Assembly (NCBI GenBank): GCA_965202675.1
Contig: OZ241842.1
Coordinates: forward strand, 1,550,001-1,614,000
Direction of reading: 5' to 3'
DNA from: CATQHD01 sp965202675
GTDB lineage: Bacteria > Actinomycetota > Acidimicrobiia > Spongiisociales > Spongiisociaceae
DNA length: 64,000 bases
Part shown: piece by piece, positions 52,599-62,196 of the stretch
Position numbering within the stretch: the first letter of the stretch is position 1
Layout: the number at the start of each line of letters is the position of its first letter
Notes under the pieces: model-generated
Told to the model about the DNA's origin: nothing
Seen by the model: the letters and a program-made list of their open reading frames with translations, nothing else
Database searches by the model: none
Program-made: the position numbers and the translations under genes

Positions 52599-52642
52599 AA
52601 TTACGAAGTGGCGCGGATAGATGTTACAGAAGAAAGTATAGC

Positions 52643-52700
52643 GGCTCTTCGGATTTCAGGAGAAGTGGAGGGTAGGTTCCGGTTGGGTCCGGTATGGGCG
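52643..52700 (+). other. ISL3-like terminal sequence at the 3' flank of the giant Calx-beta gene
   Basis: GGCTCTTCGGATTTCAGG is identical to the left end of the ISL3-type element at 44040. The following GTTCCGGTTGGGTCC resembles its GGTCCCAGTTGGGT. The same sequence with small changes stands at 62163 beside the second Calx-beta gene. No opposite terminus was found upstream of the Calx-beta gene. Confidence 0.6.
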
Positions 52701-52775
52701 GGGTGCTTCTGTAGCGTTGCTGTCAGGTTGGGTTTCTCGGCTCGGCGCCGCCGCTCCTTGGTCCGGTGGTCCGGG

Positions 52776-55700
52776 TCAGGAGCCGGAGGCGGTTTGGGGG
52801 GTTGCTGGGGGGGCTTGGTCGATGGCTCTGACGAAGAAGGATGCCATCTGTGCTCGGGTTACGGGTTGGTTGGGGCAGTAGTTGAGTGGGGTGGTGGTGC
52901 AGCCTCGGGTTACGCCTGTTTGGTACATGCCTTCAATGGCTTGGACGACGGCGGGGTCTGCGTTCTGGGCGTCTTGGAATAGGCCTTCGGGTTCGGTTAC
53001 GGCTTCGAGGTGGGGGAAGGCGGCGATCATCATGATGGCCATGTCCGCTCGGGTTACGACCCCGCCGGGGTTGAACACACCCCCGGGGGCCGCGAACGCG
53101 TTGACGGAGATGACCCAGTCGGCGTAGGTGCGGTACCAGGCGTCTGCGCCCACGTCGGACAGCTCCGCGGTTGCGGGGGCTTGGATGGTCCAGCGCTGCG
53201 AGACGGCTCGGTATAAGAACGCGGCCATCTGCCGGCGGGTGATGTCGGCTCCGGGGCAGTAGAGGGTGGGGTCGGTTGCGTTGCACCCGAGGGTGATCTG
53301 CCATTGGGCGATGCGCTCGATGTTGGTCTGGTGGACGCTGCCGTCATCATCGCAGAACCGGCCCACACAGGCGGGCGCGGGCGGTGTTGCAGGCTGAGCA
53401 ACGGGCGGGGGCGCACCACCACCGCCGCCGCCGCCACCACCGCCACCACCACCGCCCCCTCCTCCACCTCCGCCACCGCCTCCGCCGCCTCCTGCGGGTG
53501 GGGGTGCGGGGGCCGGAGCTGGTGGGGGTGCTGCGGGGGCGGTGTTGACGATGGTCAGGGTGGCGGGCGTGATGGTGAACCCGTCGGCGGTGCCGGTGAT
53601 GTTGATTCTTTCTGCGGGTTCTGCGGCGGTGTCGGTGTTGATGCTGATGGTGAACGTTCCGGTTCCGGCGGATGAACCGGCGGGGATGGTCAGGATGGTG
53701 AGCCGGCTGCCGATCCGGTAATCAGAACCGGAGGCGGTGCCGCCCGAAACGGACATGCTGATCGGGGTGGCTGTGGGCAGGGTGGTGGTTCCGGCCAGGC
53801 GGGCGGTAACCGTTACCCGCCGGTTGGTGGTTCCCTCGTTGAGGCGGTTGGGATTGGCTGATAGGGTGATCCCGGTGGGCGGGTCGTCGTTGTCTTTGAC
53901 GGCAAGAGACCCGGGGGTGACGATGAGGCCGGGGGCGGTGCCGGTGATTTGGAGGGTTTCGTCTCCTTCGGCGATGTTGTCCTCCTCCACCCTGGTGAGG
54001 GTGATGGTTTTGTTGGCGCTGTTCTGCCCGGCGGGGATGGTCAGCGTTCCGGGCGCGGCGGCGCTGTAATCAACGCCGTCGGTTGCGGTCCCGCCGCGGA
54101 AGCCCAAGGTTACGGTATGCGCCGCCGTCAGGGTGGCTGCGCCGGGGTAGGCGGCTGTGACGGTCAGGTCGGTGTTGGTGTCGCCTTCGGTTACTTCACC
54201 CGGGGCGGTAAGACCGAGGCCGATGGTGAGGTCGTCGTCGACGAGGGTCAGGGCGTCGTCGGTGATGGTGAACCCCGCCAGCGCGCCGCCCGCAACAGTA
54301 ACGATCTCGGGGCCCTCGAGATCACTGTCATCACGTGCTCCATCCACCCCGAGGGTGAAAGTCCCTTCTCCGGTGTTCTCATAGGCAGGGATGGTCACGT
54401 TGAACGCGGCCACGGTGTCGTAGTCGGCGCCCTCGGTCGCTTCCCCGGTCTTGCCGACCACTATCGGCACCGCGGTGGCAGCCGAGCGGAGGTTGGTTCC
54501 CCCGAAGCGGGCCCGCACCCGCACGGTGGTGTCGGCCCCGCCCTCTGTTATCTGGGTGATCTCCTCGCCGCTGTCGTCGTCGAACAGGGTAAGCCCAACA
54601 GTGGAGGGCGGGGCGTCGTCGTCGCCCAGCCTCAGACGGGCGTCCACCGTCTCATAGGTAGTGGCGCCGATGCGCACATCACTGCCCTTGAACAGGATGT
54701 TCTTGATCGGTTCGTCCACATCATCATCGTTGATCGTGATATCGAAATCCGCGGTGCCGGTGGTGTCACCCCCCGCGACGGTGATCCCGGTGGTGAACCC
54801 GGCAGGCGTCCCAGCAGGTTTGGCAGGCAAAGTAACCCGATAATCCTCCCGGACGGTGAAAACACCGTCGTCGTCGGCGACCGCGTCGCCGGCCAGCCTC
54901 AAACCCACCACCGCGCCCCCGGCGGGGGCGTTCTCCGGCAACGCAGCGGTAACCCGGACAGTGGTCGGCGTCTTGTCCTCCCCCCACATGGAAACCGCGC
55001 CCCATGAGACAGAAGGCAGACTCCCGGTCGGCCTCTCGGTCAACGTCAGCACCACACCGCTGTCAACCACATTGATCGTCGCCGAAGCTGTTTTCGAATC
55101 CCCCGACACGGTAGCCGAACCGGTGACCTTCAACGTCTCGGTCCCCTCGGTATTATCGTTGTCGTCGCGGGCGGTCATCAAAAACGACCCCTCATCGCTG
55201 ACATCCCCCGCCGGAATACTGATAGTAAACGTGTTGTTCGTCTGATCGGTGCAAACATCCTCGGTAATCGAAGGACACGCCGCGCCCGACACCCCCGAAG
55301 ACGAAATCGTCGCCTCGCCCGTACCGCCCGTCGCTACCACCACCGACACAGCCGTAGCCGACGACAGCTCCGACGCTGTCGCGCCGTCAAACCCCGCCGT
55401 AACCCTAACCGTATGCGCCGACGCGTCCTCGGGAACCGTCCCCGGCGACACCGAAATCTCCAAATCATCGTCGCTGTCCTCGATATTAAACCTACTCCCG
55501 GCAACCGTCACCCCATCAACCCCCGCAACCGTTCCGGTAATCTCAAACGTCTCCACCGGCTCCGCCACCGAATCATCGGTAACCAACAACCCCGCCAAAG
55601 CCGCCCACTCACTCGCGGTCTGCCCAACACCGATAGACAACTCAACCGGCGAGGACGGAGCAGTGAAATCGGTGCCCCCGCCCTCCGCGGACCGCGGCGA

Positions 55701-58700
55701 CGACTCCCCGACCGTAACCATCACCACCAACGCAGAACCCAAATCATTAGTGGCAGCGGTGGTAAACCCCGCCCGCACCCGCGCCGCCGGCGTCTCGTCT
55801 TCAGCCAGATCCGCCTCCACACCGTTCGTGCTGCTCACAGCATCCGCCGTCAACGTTATCCCCAGATCATCATCGGCAATCGCCAGCTCCGCGCCCTCCA
55901 CCGCGTGACCCTCCACCGTGCCCTCAACGTTGATCTTCTCCATGCCCTCCGCAATGCTGTCGGAAGCGATCGACAGACCGGTCAACGCCGTCGCCGAACT
56001 CGAAGTCGCCCCGGCCGGGATAGCAACCACAATCGGCGTGCCCGGAGCAGTGAAATCAGCCGCCTCCGCCCGGTCGCCCTCCGAGAAACCCAACCCGATA
56101 TCCGTCGGCGAAGTCAGACCCGAGCTGGTGGCTCCCGCGAACGAAGCCGTGACCGTAACCCCCCCGCCGTTGGTTGCCCCCTCGGCCGCCGAGGCCCCGC
56201 TCAACGACAGCGTAATGGTTTCGGTGATCGTCAAATCAGCCTCAGCAGGCAAATAATCGGTAGCGGCGCCGGTGAAACGAACCGTCTCCGGCCCCTCCAC
56301 CACCGCATCCGCCGCAGGAGTCAACGTAACATCGGCTGTTGCGTCGGCATCGCCGCTGGGAATGGTGATCGTTGCCGACGCTTGGTTGCGGATGTAATCC
56401 CCCGACGAACCCTCCGCCGCGGTCCCGCCCGCCGCGCCCACGTTCACCGTAACCATCGTCTCCGCCGCAGCCGCCGCCCCCAGGGTGGCTTTCACCCGCA
56501 CCGTCTGCGCGCCGCCGTCCTCGGTAATCCCCGCCCCGGCGCCCACGCCGATACCCGGCAGAGCCGGATCATTGGCAACGGGCTGATGGAACGACAACAC
56601 CAAAGACCGGCCCGGGTCATAAACCCCCAACCGGGCCGGGGCCGCTGACCTGACCAACGCCCCCGCGCCGGTCGTACCCGAAAACTCCACATACTCCACG
56701 CCCTCGGTGTTGTCCCCGTCCGCCCGGGCCGTCAACGCGATAACCCCCGAACCGCTCACAGCCCCCGCCGGGATGCTCACCGTGAACTGATTGTTCGTCT
56801 GATCGGTGCACACATCATTCGCAGCGCACGCCCCCACCGTCGCGCCGTCCGTGTCGTCCGCCGCCGCCGAAACGCTCACATCCGTCGCCGACCCCAGCAC
56901 CGAAGACACCGCATCAAACCCGGCGGTCACTGTCACCGAATGCGCGGCGGCTTGTTCCAACACCCCCTCCGGCGACACCGACAACACCACCGCAGTGTCA
57001 TCATCGACAATCGTCAACGTATCCGACGCCAACACCGAAGAACTCCCCGGCAACACAGCAGAGACCAGAAACGTTTCCGAACCCTCCGCCACCGTGTCAT
57101 CCACCACCCCCAACCCCGCCAGGCTCACCCAGCTGCTCGACAGGCTGGTCGACCCGGTAGGGATAGACACCGACACCGCCGAACCCGGCGCCGTGAAATC
57201 AACTCCCCCGCCCGCCGCGGACTGCGGGGAAGCCTCCCCCGCCGTAACCCGCACCACAAACGCAGACCCCAGATCATTCGAAGAAGCGTTCTCGAACTCG
57301 GCCCGCACCCGCACCCCCACCGAAGCCGCATCCTCCGACAAAGTCTTCTGATCCCCCGACGTTCCACTGTCCGTGTCCGCCCTCAGGACTATCCCCAGAT
57401 CGTCATCAACAACCGTCAACTCCGCCCCCGCCACCACAAACCCCGCCGCCGCCCCGCTGATGTCGATCTTCTCATCCCCCTCCGCGATCGTATCGGCCGT
57501 GATCGACAAATCCGTCAACGCCGTCGCTGAGCTGCTGGTAGAACCGGCCGGGATGCTCACCGTCACTGCCGAGCCCGGAGCACCGAAATCCGCCGCCTCC
57601 GCGCCCTCGCCCGCCCCGAACGACAAAGTAACCACCGTCGCCGACGTCAGCGTTGAGCTGGCCGCGCCCGTAAACGCCGCGGTAACCGTCGCCGCGGCCG
57701 CGTTCGCGGCCGACTCGACCACCGACGACCCGCCCACCGTCAACTCGATCTTCTCGATGATCCTCAAATCCGCCGGAATAACCCCGAACCCAGAAGCAGA
57801 ACCCGTAAACCGGATCACCTCACCCCCTTCCGCCGCCGTGTCCGACACAGGAGTAACAGTCACATCCGCCGTACCCGACGTCTGCCCAGACCTGATCGTC
57901 ACACCCACCGTTTCTACGCTCCGCTCGTAATCCCCTGTACACGACCTAGACTGACCGCTGCCCGTGCACACCGCCAACGACGCGGTACCTCCATCCCCCA
58001 CATTCACCGTAATCGTCGTGTCCGACGACACCGCCGCCGCTGCCGTAGCCTTCACCCGCACCGACTGCGCCCCCCCGTCCTCCACCACCCCCGCCAACAC
58101 ATCCCCCGACACCGGCTCATGGAACGACAAATCCACCCGGGTTCCCGCATCCACAATCGGCAGCTCCGCCGACGCAACTGTCACCGCCGACCCGCCCACC
58201 GACGCCGCCCCCGACACCGTAAGATTCTCCCCCGACTCGGCCGCGCCGTCATCAGGAACCGTAACCATAAACGTTTCACTCGCCGACGTGCTGCCCGCCG
58301 GAATCGAAATCGACACAGCGTTGTTGGTCAAACTCGTGCAAGCATCATCCCCCGTACCGGTCGGACACGACGACCCCAAAGAAGCCCCGCCGCCCCCGGC
58401 CACCGACACCGCCACCGCCGTAGCAGACGTCAGAATCGACGTAGCACCCTTGAAACTCGCGGTAACCGTAACCGACTGGGCCCCCGACTGTTCCTCCACC
58501 GACGCCAAAGACCAACTCAGATCAATATCAGCGTCATCATCGGCAATCGTCAACACAGACGCCCTAGCGTCCCCCAACGCCGACGACCCGACCAACTCAA
58601 AAGTCTCCGGCCCCTCCACCACCGAATCATCGGTAATCGTCAAACCAGCCAACGTAGCCGTACCCGACGGAGTAACACTCCTCGCCGGGAACGTAATCGT

Positions 58701-59924
58701 GTTCGCCGACGTCGGAGCATACGAAAAATCGGACGCCGTGGCCTTCCCCGCCCCCGCCGGGGTCTGCACCGCCGTGTTCAACGTAACCGTCGTCGCCGAA
58801 GAAATCACCGACGACTCAGCGTTCCAAAACGCAGCCGACACCGACACCCCCGAACCGGAATCCCCCTCCTCCAACACAGCCTGATTCCCATCCTCATCGC
58901 TGTCGGTATCCACCGTAAAACCCACCCGATTCGCATCCGTGACAGTAAGCGGGGTGCTGAACGCCGTCCAACCATCCGGAACGCCCTGATTTAGCCTAAC
59001 ATAAAATATCTCATCCGGCTCCACCACCGTATCCCTCATAACCCTCAGACCTATATAAGTGGGACCATGATCCACACCAGTGTAAGTAGACTGAGAAACA
59101 GTACTGGCGGGTATGGTCATCTGTTGAGCCTCATCAGTATGATGTTGGTGATAGACATCAGTGTTGGAGAAAGACTCAGACACCATAGCGGTCCCGCTAT
59201 CGAAATACAATCGCATATTCGACAAAGGTTGGTTGTATGTCGAAGAAGTAGACTGGGTGAACACACCACCCGTCACCCCGCCCAACACAGCCGTCGGTTG
59301 AGGTTGATATACGTGACCATTGCTTTGACTCAGAGTTTCATCCTCTTCCCTCTCCGGCAAAATATCATAAGACATATTCACCTTAATCGCCCGATCCTGA
59401 TCATTAATCGTCAAAGTAGCCCCATTCACCGTATACCCGGAAGCAGTACCAGAGAAGGTGATAGTCTCATTATTCTCCGTGATCGTATCCGACCGAGTAA
59501 AAACAGGCCAATTAAAAGCGGTAGTACCGCTTGTATTGTTCGCTAAAATGGTAACATTCAAAGAGGAGGTCGAGCTCATACACGCATCACCACTGCGGCA
59601 CTCAGCTCTAAAACCAAAACCCGACGGAATCAATGTCAGATTACTCACAGTAGCGGTGCCTCCCCGAGTAACCGTCACCGTCACATTAGAACTAGGCGCC
59701 GAAGCCACCGTTGCCTTCAAATGAAGATACTTACCCCCGACAGCTTCGTCCTCCCCCAACGCGGTAACCGCGGTGCTGGTATTCGCCGCATCGACCACAC
59801 TGAGCGTAATCGCCGCTGCCTGCGCCCCCACCACCCCCCCCCCCGGCGCAAACACCCCCGAAACCAACAACACAACCAACCCCACCCGCCCCAACACAAC
59901 CCGGCGCCCCGGAAACCTGCTCAC
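52776..59924 (-). CDS. Giant Calx-beta repeat protein with C-terminal S-layer-homology-like region
   Basis: About 2382 residues. I start it at a GTG (59924) with GAGG 6 bp upstream, giving a signal peptide (GRVGLVVLLVSGVFAPGGGVVGAQA). It has about 16 Calx-beta-like units, each ending in a turn such as LTIADDDADI, LTIVDDDTAV or LAVKDNDDPP (Ca-binding acidic turn). A glycine-only stretch of about 28 residues and PPP linkers follow. The last about 190 residues form three SLH-like units (RIAQWQITLGC, ITRRQMAAFLYRAVSQRW; VTRADMAIMMIAAF; VTRAQMASFFVRAI). It is likely exported and attached to the cell wall as an adhesin or fibre. Two poly-G tracts may switch it. Confidence 0.88.
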   Translation of the reverse strand: MSRFPGRRVVLGRVGLVVLLVSGVFAPGGGVVGAQAAAITLSVVDAANTSTAVTALGEDEAVGGKYLHLKATVASAPSSNVTVTVTRGGTATVSNLTLIPSGFGFRAECRSGDACMSSTSSLNVTILANNTSGTTAFNWPVFTRSDTITENNETITFSGTASGYTVNGATLTINDQDRAIKVNMSYDILPEREEDETLSQSNGHVYQPQPTAVLGGVTGGVFTQSTSSTYNQPLSNMRLYFDSGTAMVSESFSNTDVYHQHHTDEAQQMTIPASTVSQSTYTGVDHGPTYIGLRVMRDTVVEPDEIFYVRLNQGVPDGWTAFSTPLTVTDANRVGFTVDTDSDEDGNQAVLEEGDSGSGVSVSAAFWNAESSVISSATTVTLNTAVQTPAGAGKATASDFSYAPTSANTITFPARSVTPSGTATLAGLTITDDSVVEGPETFELVGSSALGDARASVLTIADDDADIDLSWSLASVEEQSGAQSVTVTASFKGATSILTSATAVAVSVAGGGGASLGSSCPTGTGDDACTSLTNNAVSISIPAGSTSASETFMVTVPDDGAAESGENLTVSGAASVGGSAVTVASAELPIVDAGTRVDLSFHEPVSGDVLAGVVEDGGAQSVRVKATAAAAVSSDTTITVNVGDGGTASLAVCTGSGQSRSCTGDYERSVETVGVTIRSGQTSGTADVTVTPVSDTAAEGGEVIRFTGSASGFGVIPADLRIIEKIELTVGGSSVVESAANAAAATVTAAFTGAASSTLTSATVVTLSFGAGEGAEAADFGAPGSAVTVSIPAGSTSSSATALTDLSITADTIAEGDEKIDISGAAAGFVVAGAELTVVDDDLGIVLRADTDSGTSGDQKTLSEDAASVGVRVRAEFENASSNDLGSAFVVRVTAGEASPQSAAGGGVDFTAPGSAVSVSIPTGSTSLSSSWVSLAGLGVVDDTVAEGSETFLVSAVLPGSSSVLASDTLTIVDDDTAVVLSVSPEGVLEQAAAHSVTVTAGFDAVSSVLGSATDVSVSAAADDTDGATVGACAANDVCTDQTNNQFTVSIPAGAVSGSGVIALTARADGDNTEGVEYVEFSGTTGAGALVRSAAPARLGVYDPGRSLVLSFHQPVANDPALPGIGVGAGAGITEDGGAQTVRVKATLGAAAAAETMVTVNVGAAGGTAAEGSSGDYIRNQASATITIPSGDADATADVTLTPAADAVVEGPETVRFTGAATDYLPAEADLTITETITLSLSGASAAEGATNGGGVTVTASFAGATSSGLTSPTDIGLGFSEGDRAEAADFTAPGTPIVVAIPAGATSSSATALTGLSIASDSIAEGMEKINVEGTVEGHAVEGAELAIADDDLGITLTADAVSSTNGVEADLAEDETPAARVRAGFTTAATNDLGSALVVMVTVGESSPRSAEGGGTDFTAPSSPVELSIGVGQTASEWAALAGLLVTDDSVAEPVETFEITGTVAGVDGVTVAGSRFNIEDSDDDLEISVSPGTVPEDASAHTVRVTAGFDGATASELSSATAVSVVVATGGTGEATISSSGVSGAACPSITEDVCTDQTNNTFTISIPAGDVSDEGSFLMTARDDNDNTEGTETLKVTGSATVSGDSKTASATINVVDSGVVLTLTERPTGSLPSVSWGAVSMWGEDKTPTTVRVTAALPENAPAGGAVVGLRLAGDAVADDDGVFTVREDYRVTLPAKPAGTPAGFTTGITVAGGDTTGTADFDITINDDDVDEPIKNILFKGSDVRIGATTYETVDARLRLGDDDAPPSTVGLTLFDDDSGEEITQITEGGADTTVRVRARFGGTNLRSAATAVPIVVGKTGEATEGADYDTVAAFNVTIPAYENTGEGTFTLGVDGARDDSDLEGPEIVTVAGGALAGFTITDDALTLVDDDLTIGLGLTAPGEVTEGDTNTDLTVTAAYPGAATLTAAHTVTLGFRGGTATDGVDYSAAAPGTLTIPAGQNSANKTITLTRVEEDNIAEGDETLQITGTAPGLIVTPGSLAVKDNDDPPTGITLSANPNRLNEGTTNRRVTVTARLAGTTTLPTATPISMSVSGGTASGSDYRIGSRLTILTIPAGSSAGTGTFTISINTDTAAEPAERINITGTADGFTITPATLTIVNTAPAAPPPAPAPAPPPAGGGGGGGGGGGGGGGGGGGGGGGGGGAPPPVAQPATPPAPACVGRFCDDDGSVHQTNIERIAQWQITLGCNATDPTLYCPGADITRRQMAAFLYRAVSQRWTIQAPATAELSDVGADAWYRTYADWVISVNAFAAPGGVFNPGGVVTRADMAIMMIAAFPHLEAVTEPEGLFQDAQNADPAVVQAIEGMYQTGVTRGCTTTPLNYCPNQPVTRAQMASFFVRAIDQAPPATPQTASGS
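59834..59844 (-). repeat. Homopolymeric tract of 11 G inside the signal-peptide codons
   Basis: Minus-strand G11 encodes part of PGGGV about 80 bp after the start. Gain or loss of one base would shift the frame of the giant surface protein near its beginning. A tract this long in coding DNA is unusual in the window and matches known contingency loci. Confidence 0.7.
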
Positions 59925-60009
59925 AGCAACCTCACAAGCGCCAGCCGCCCCCGGAAACACAGCCCGCCAGGACCCCCGGCCAGAGCACGCAGATTACAAC
60001 ACACCCCCG

Positions 60010-60036
60010 ATGCTACCCCCCCCCCCGATTAATCAA
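60010..60036 (-). promoter_or_regulatory. Putative phase-variable promoter of the giant Calx-beta gene
   Basis: On the minus strand TTGATT (60031-60036) and TAGCAT (60010-60015) are separated by AATC plus 11 G residues (60016-60026), a 15-bp spacer. One or two more G residues would give the optimal 16-17 bp. The start would be about 80 bp upstream of the GTG. The box assignment is by eye. Confidence 0.5.
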
Positions 60037-60217
60037 ACCACCCCTCAACAACCAGAGGGCATCAGGCAGAGCAGACATGACTCCATCCTAACACACATCC
60101 GGGCTGATCCTGGAACCACCGACGGGCGGCGCAGCCGTATCCGAGGCCGCCGCCGCGCCGATCATGCAATTCGTATTCCCATACCGACGGCGCCCGCCGG
60201 CCCGGAGCGGCCCGGTG

Positions 60218-60241
60218 TACAATCGCCGCCGTCTACAGGAG
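60218..60241 (+). promoter_or_regulatory. -10 box and ribosome site deciding the start of the ThDP enzyme gene
   Basis: TACAAT at 60218-60223 and AGGAG at 60237-60241 stand just upstream of the conserved first helix. The only codons at correct distance are two ACG triplets (60247 and 60250). The -35 region is not clear. Confidence 0.45.
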
Positions 60242-60249
60242 CGGAGACG

Positions 60250-62013
60250 ACGGGCGGACCCACCAGCATCACCGGCGCAGCCGCCCTCGTCCGCGCCATG
60301 GAGCAGGAGGGGGTCGACACCGTGTTCGGGCTGGTCGGCCACGGCAACCTGGCCTTCGTCGACGCCCTCCAGGACAGCGGGTCGATCTCCTACGTGACGG
60401 TGTTCCACGAGCAGGTCGGGGCCCACGCCGCCGACGCCTACTTCCGGGCGGGCGGGCGGATCGCAGTGATGACGACCACGGTGGGGCCGGGCTTCACGAA
60501 CATCATGACCGGGCTGGGGGACGCCCTGCTCGACTCCTCGGCCATGGTCGTGGTAGCAGGCGGCATGCCCAGCGCCTACGCGGGCAAGGAGCCCCTGCAG
60601 GAGCTCTCCTACTCGATCGACAACGCCCAGCTCGACATCGCCCGGCCCCTCGCCAAGCGGGTCATCTCCGCCGCCTCCCCCGCCGAGCTGGCCGGCCTGT
60701 TCCACCGGGCGGTCCGCTACGCCCTGAGCGGATGCCCCGGCCCCGTGGTGCTGCAGGTTCCGCTCGACTACTTCTCGGCGTGGGTGGCGCCGCCGCCCCC
60801 CCGCCCGCCCGTCCGTTCGGGGCGGATCGGCCCCGACCGCTCCGAGGTGGAGAAGGCCGCCGATCTGATCGCCCGGTCGGAACGCCCCCTGCTGTTCGCC
60901 GGCGGCGGGGCGGTGATCTCCGGCGCCTCGGAAGCCCTGACGCATCTCGCCGACCGGTTCGGGCTTCCCGTCGCCACCACCATGAGCGGACAGGGCGCGA
61001 TCTCCGAGGAACACCCCCTCGCCGTCGGCTTCACCGGGGTGGTCGGGACCAGGCCCGCCAACCGCGCCGCCCGGAGGGCCGACCTGCTGGCGGCGGCGGG
61101 CACCCGCCTGCCCGAGATGGACTGCAACAGCTGGCGGCCCGACCGGTTCACGGCCATCCCGCCCGCCCGGCTGGTCCACATGGACATCGACCCGAACCAG
61201 ATCGGCAAGATCTACCCCGCCGACGCCGCCCTGGTCGGAGACGCCCGCCGTTGCCTCGAAGAGCTGGCGGCGGCGCTGGAGGACCGCGTCGACGGGGGCG
61301 GGGCCTGGCAGGGGTGGCGGGAGGAGCTGGCCGCCGAGAAACGGTCCTGGGCCGACGAGCTCCGCGAGGTACGCACCGCGCCCAGCTTCCCCTACGAGCC
61401 GGCCTACCTGGCGGCCCTCCTGCGGGAGCTGCTGCCGCCGGAGGCGATCCTGGTCACCGGGGTGGGAATCCGCCACGCCGTAGGGCAGCATTTCCCCTTC
61501 CTGGAGGCGGGGACCCAGATCGTGGCCAGCGGGTTCGGGACGATGGGCCAGGAGGTCGCCGCCCCGATCGGGGTGCGGCTCGCCCGCCCCGACGCCCCGG
61601 TGGTCGCCCTGGTCGGCGACGGGGCGGTCATGGCCTGCCTGGCGGCGCTGCCCACCGCCGTAACGGCCGGCGTCCACGCCGTCTGGCTGATCGCCAACAA
61701 CGAGGGCTACGCCTCGATCGCCCTCTACCAGGCGAAGCACTACGGGCGCGACGCCGGCACCTGCTTCAAGGACCGCGAAGGGGTGCCCTACGGCCTCGAC
61801 TACACCGCCTACGCCCGCTCCTTCGGCGCCAGGGCCGAACGGATCACCGACCCCGGCGACTTTCCCCGGCTCCTTTCCCGGGCCCTCGAAGAACCCGCCG
61901 TCTGGGTGCTGGAGCTGCCGGTAACCCCGACCCCCCGGATTATCGGTTCGGGCCATTGGGACGTAAACGACATCCTGGCGGCCGGTACCGGGGAAGGGCC
62001 CGCAGGCGCCTGA
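60250..62013 (+). CDS. Thiamine-diphosphate-dependent enzyme (acetolactate synthase/benzoylformate decarboxylase family)
   Basis: About 587 residues with the three ThDP-enzyme domains: Pyr domain (TSITGAAALVRAMEQEGVDT, catalytic Glu in VFHEQVGAHAAD, VGPGFTNIMTGLGDALLDS), a central domain (RPLLFAGGGAVISGA, VGTRPANRAARR, VHMDIDPNQIGKIYP) and PP domain with VGDGAVMACLAALPTAVTAG...IANNEGY (GDG-x-NN). The frame has no ATG, GTG or TTG between the AGGAG site and an internal ATG at 60298 that would cut helix 1, so an ACG start (60250) is proposed. Exact reaction unknown; a phosphotriesterase-like gene began behind it. Confidence 0.85.
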   Translation, partial: TGGPTSITGAAALVRAMEQEGVDTVFGLVGHGNLAFVDALQDSGSISYVTVFHEQVGAHAADAYFRAGGRIAVMTTTVGPGFTNIMTGLGDALLDSSAMVVVAGGMPSAYAGKEPLQELSYSIDNAQLDIARPLAKRVISAASPAELAGLFHRAVRYALSGCPGPVVLQVPLDYFSAWVAPPPPRPPVRSGRIGPDRSEVEKAADLIARSERPLLFAGGGAVISGASEALTHLADRFGLPVATTMSGQGAISEEHPLAVGFTGVVGTRPANRAARRADLLAAAGTRLPEMDCNSWRPDRFTAIPPARLVHMDIDPNQIGKIYPADAALVGDARRCLEELAAALEDRVDGGGAWQGWREELAAEKRSWADELREVRTAPSFPYEPAYLAALLRELLPPEAILVTGVGIRHAVGQHFPFLEAGTQIVASGFGTMGQEVAAPIGVRLARPDAPVVALVGDGAVMACLAALPTAVTAGVHAVWLIANNEGYASIALYQAKHYGRDAGTCFKDREGVPYGLDYTAYARSFGARAERITDPGDFPRLLSRALEEPAVWVLELPVTPTPRIIGSGHWDVNDILAAGTGEGPAGA

Positions 62014-62052
62014 CGCCGGGGCGCGGCCGCCGAGCGAAGGAAGGCAACGCAG

Positions 62053-62196
62053 GTGAGCGCACAAGGCCGGATACGCACCGTCCTGGGCGACACAGCCCCC
62101 GAGCCCTGGGGGATCACCAACGCCCACGCCCATCTGGCCGGCGCCGCCAATGGAGCCGCCAAGGCTCATCGAATTTCAGGGGGAAGTGGAGGGTAG
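62053..62196 (+). pseudogene. Phosphotriesterase-like gene, truncated after about 37 codons
   Basis: After a GAAGGAAGG site a GTG starts a frame reading GRIRTVLGDTAPEPWGITNA followed by HAHLAGAA, the PTE-family beginning (VRTVLGD...G(I/V)TxxHxHL), including the metal-binding HxH. It then runs into the ISL3-like terminus at 62163 and stops at 62196. It is thus a 5' fragment of a gene that once followed the ThDP enzyme in the same operon. Confidence 0.7.

Noticed and set aside
53400..53500. The poly-glycine region of the Calx-beta protein as a slippage tract
   Set aside because: It is encoded by mixed GGC/GGT/GGA codons, not a homopolymer. Codon-level expansion is possible but would not shift the frame.
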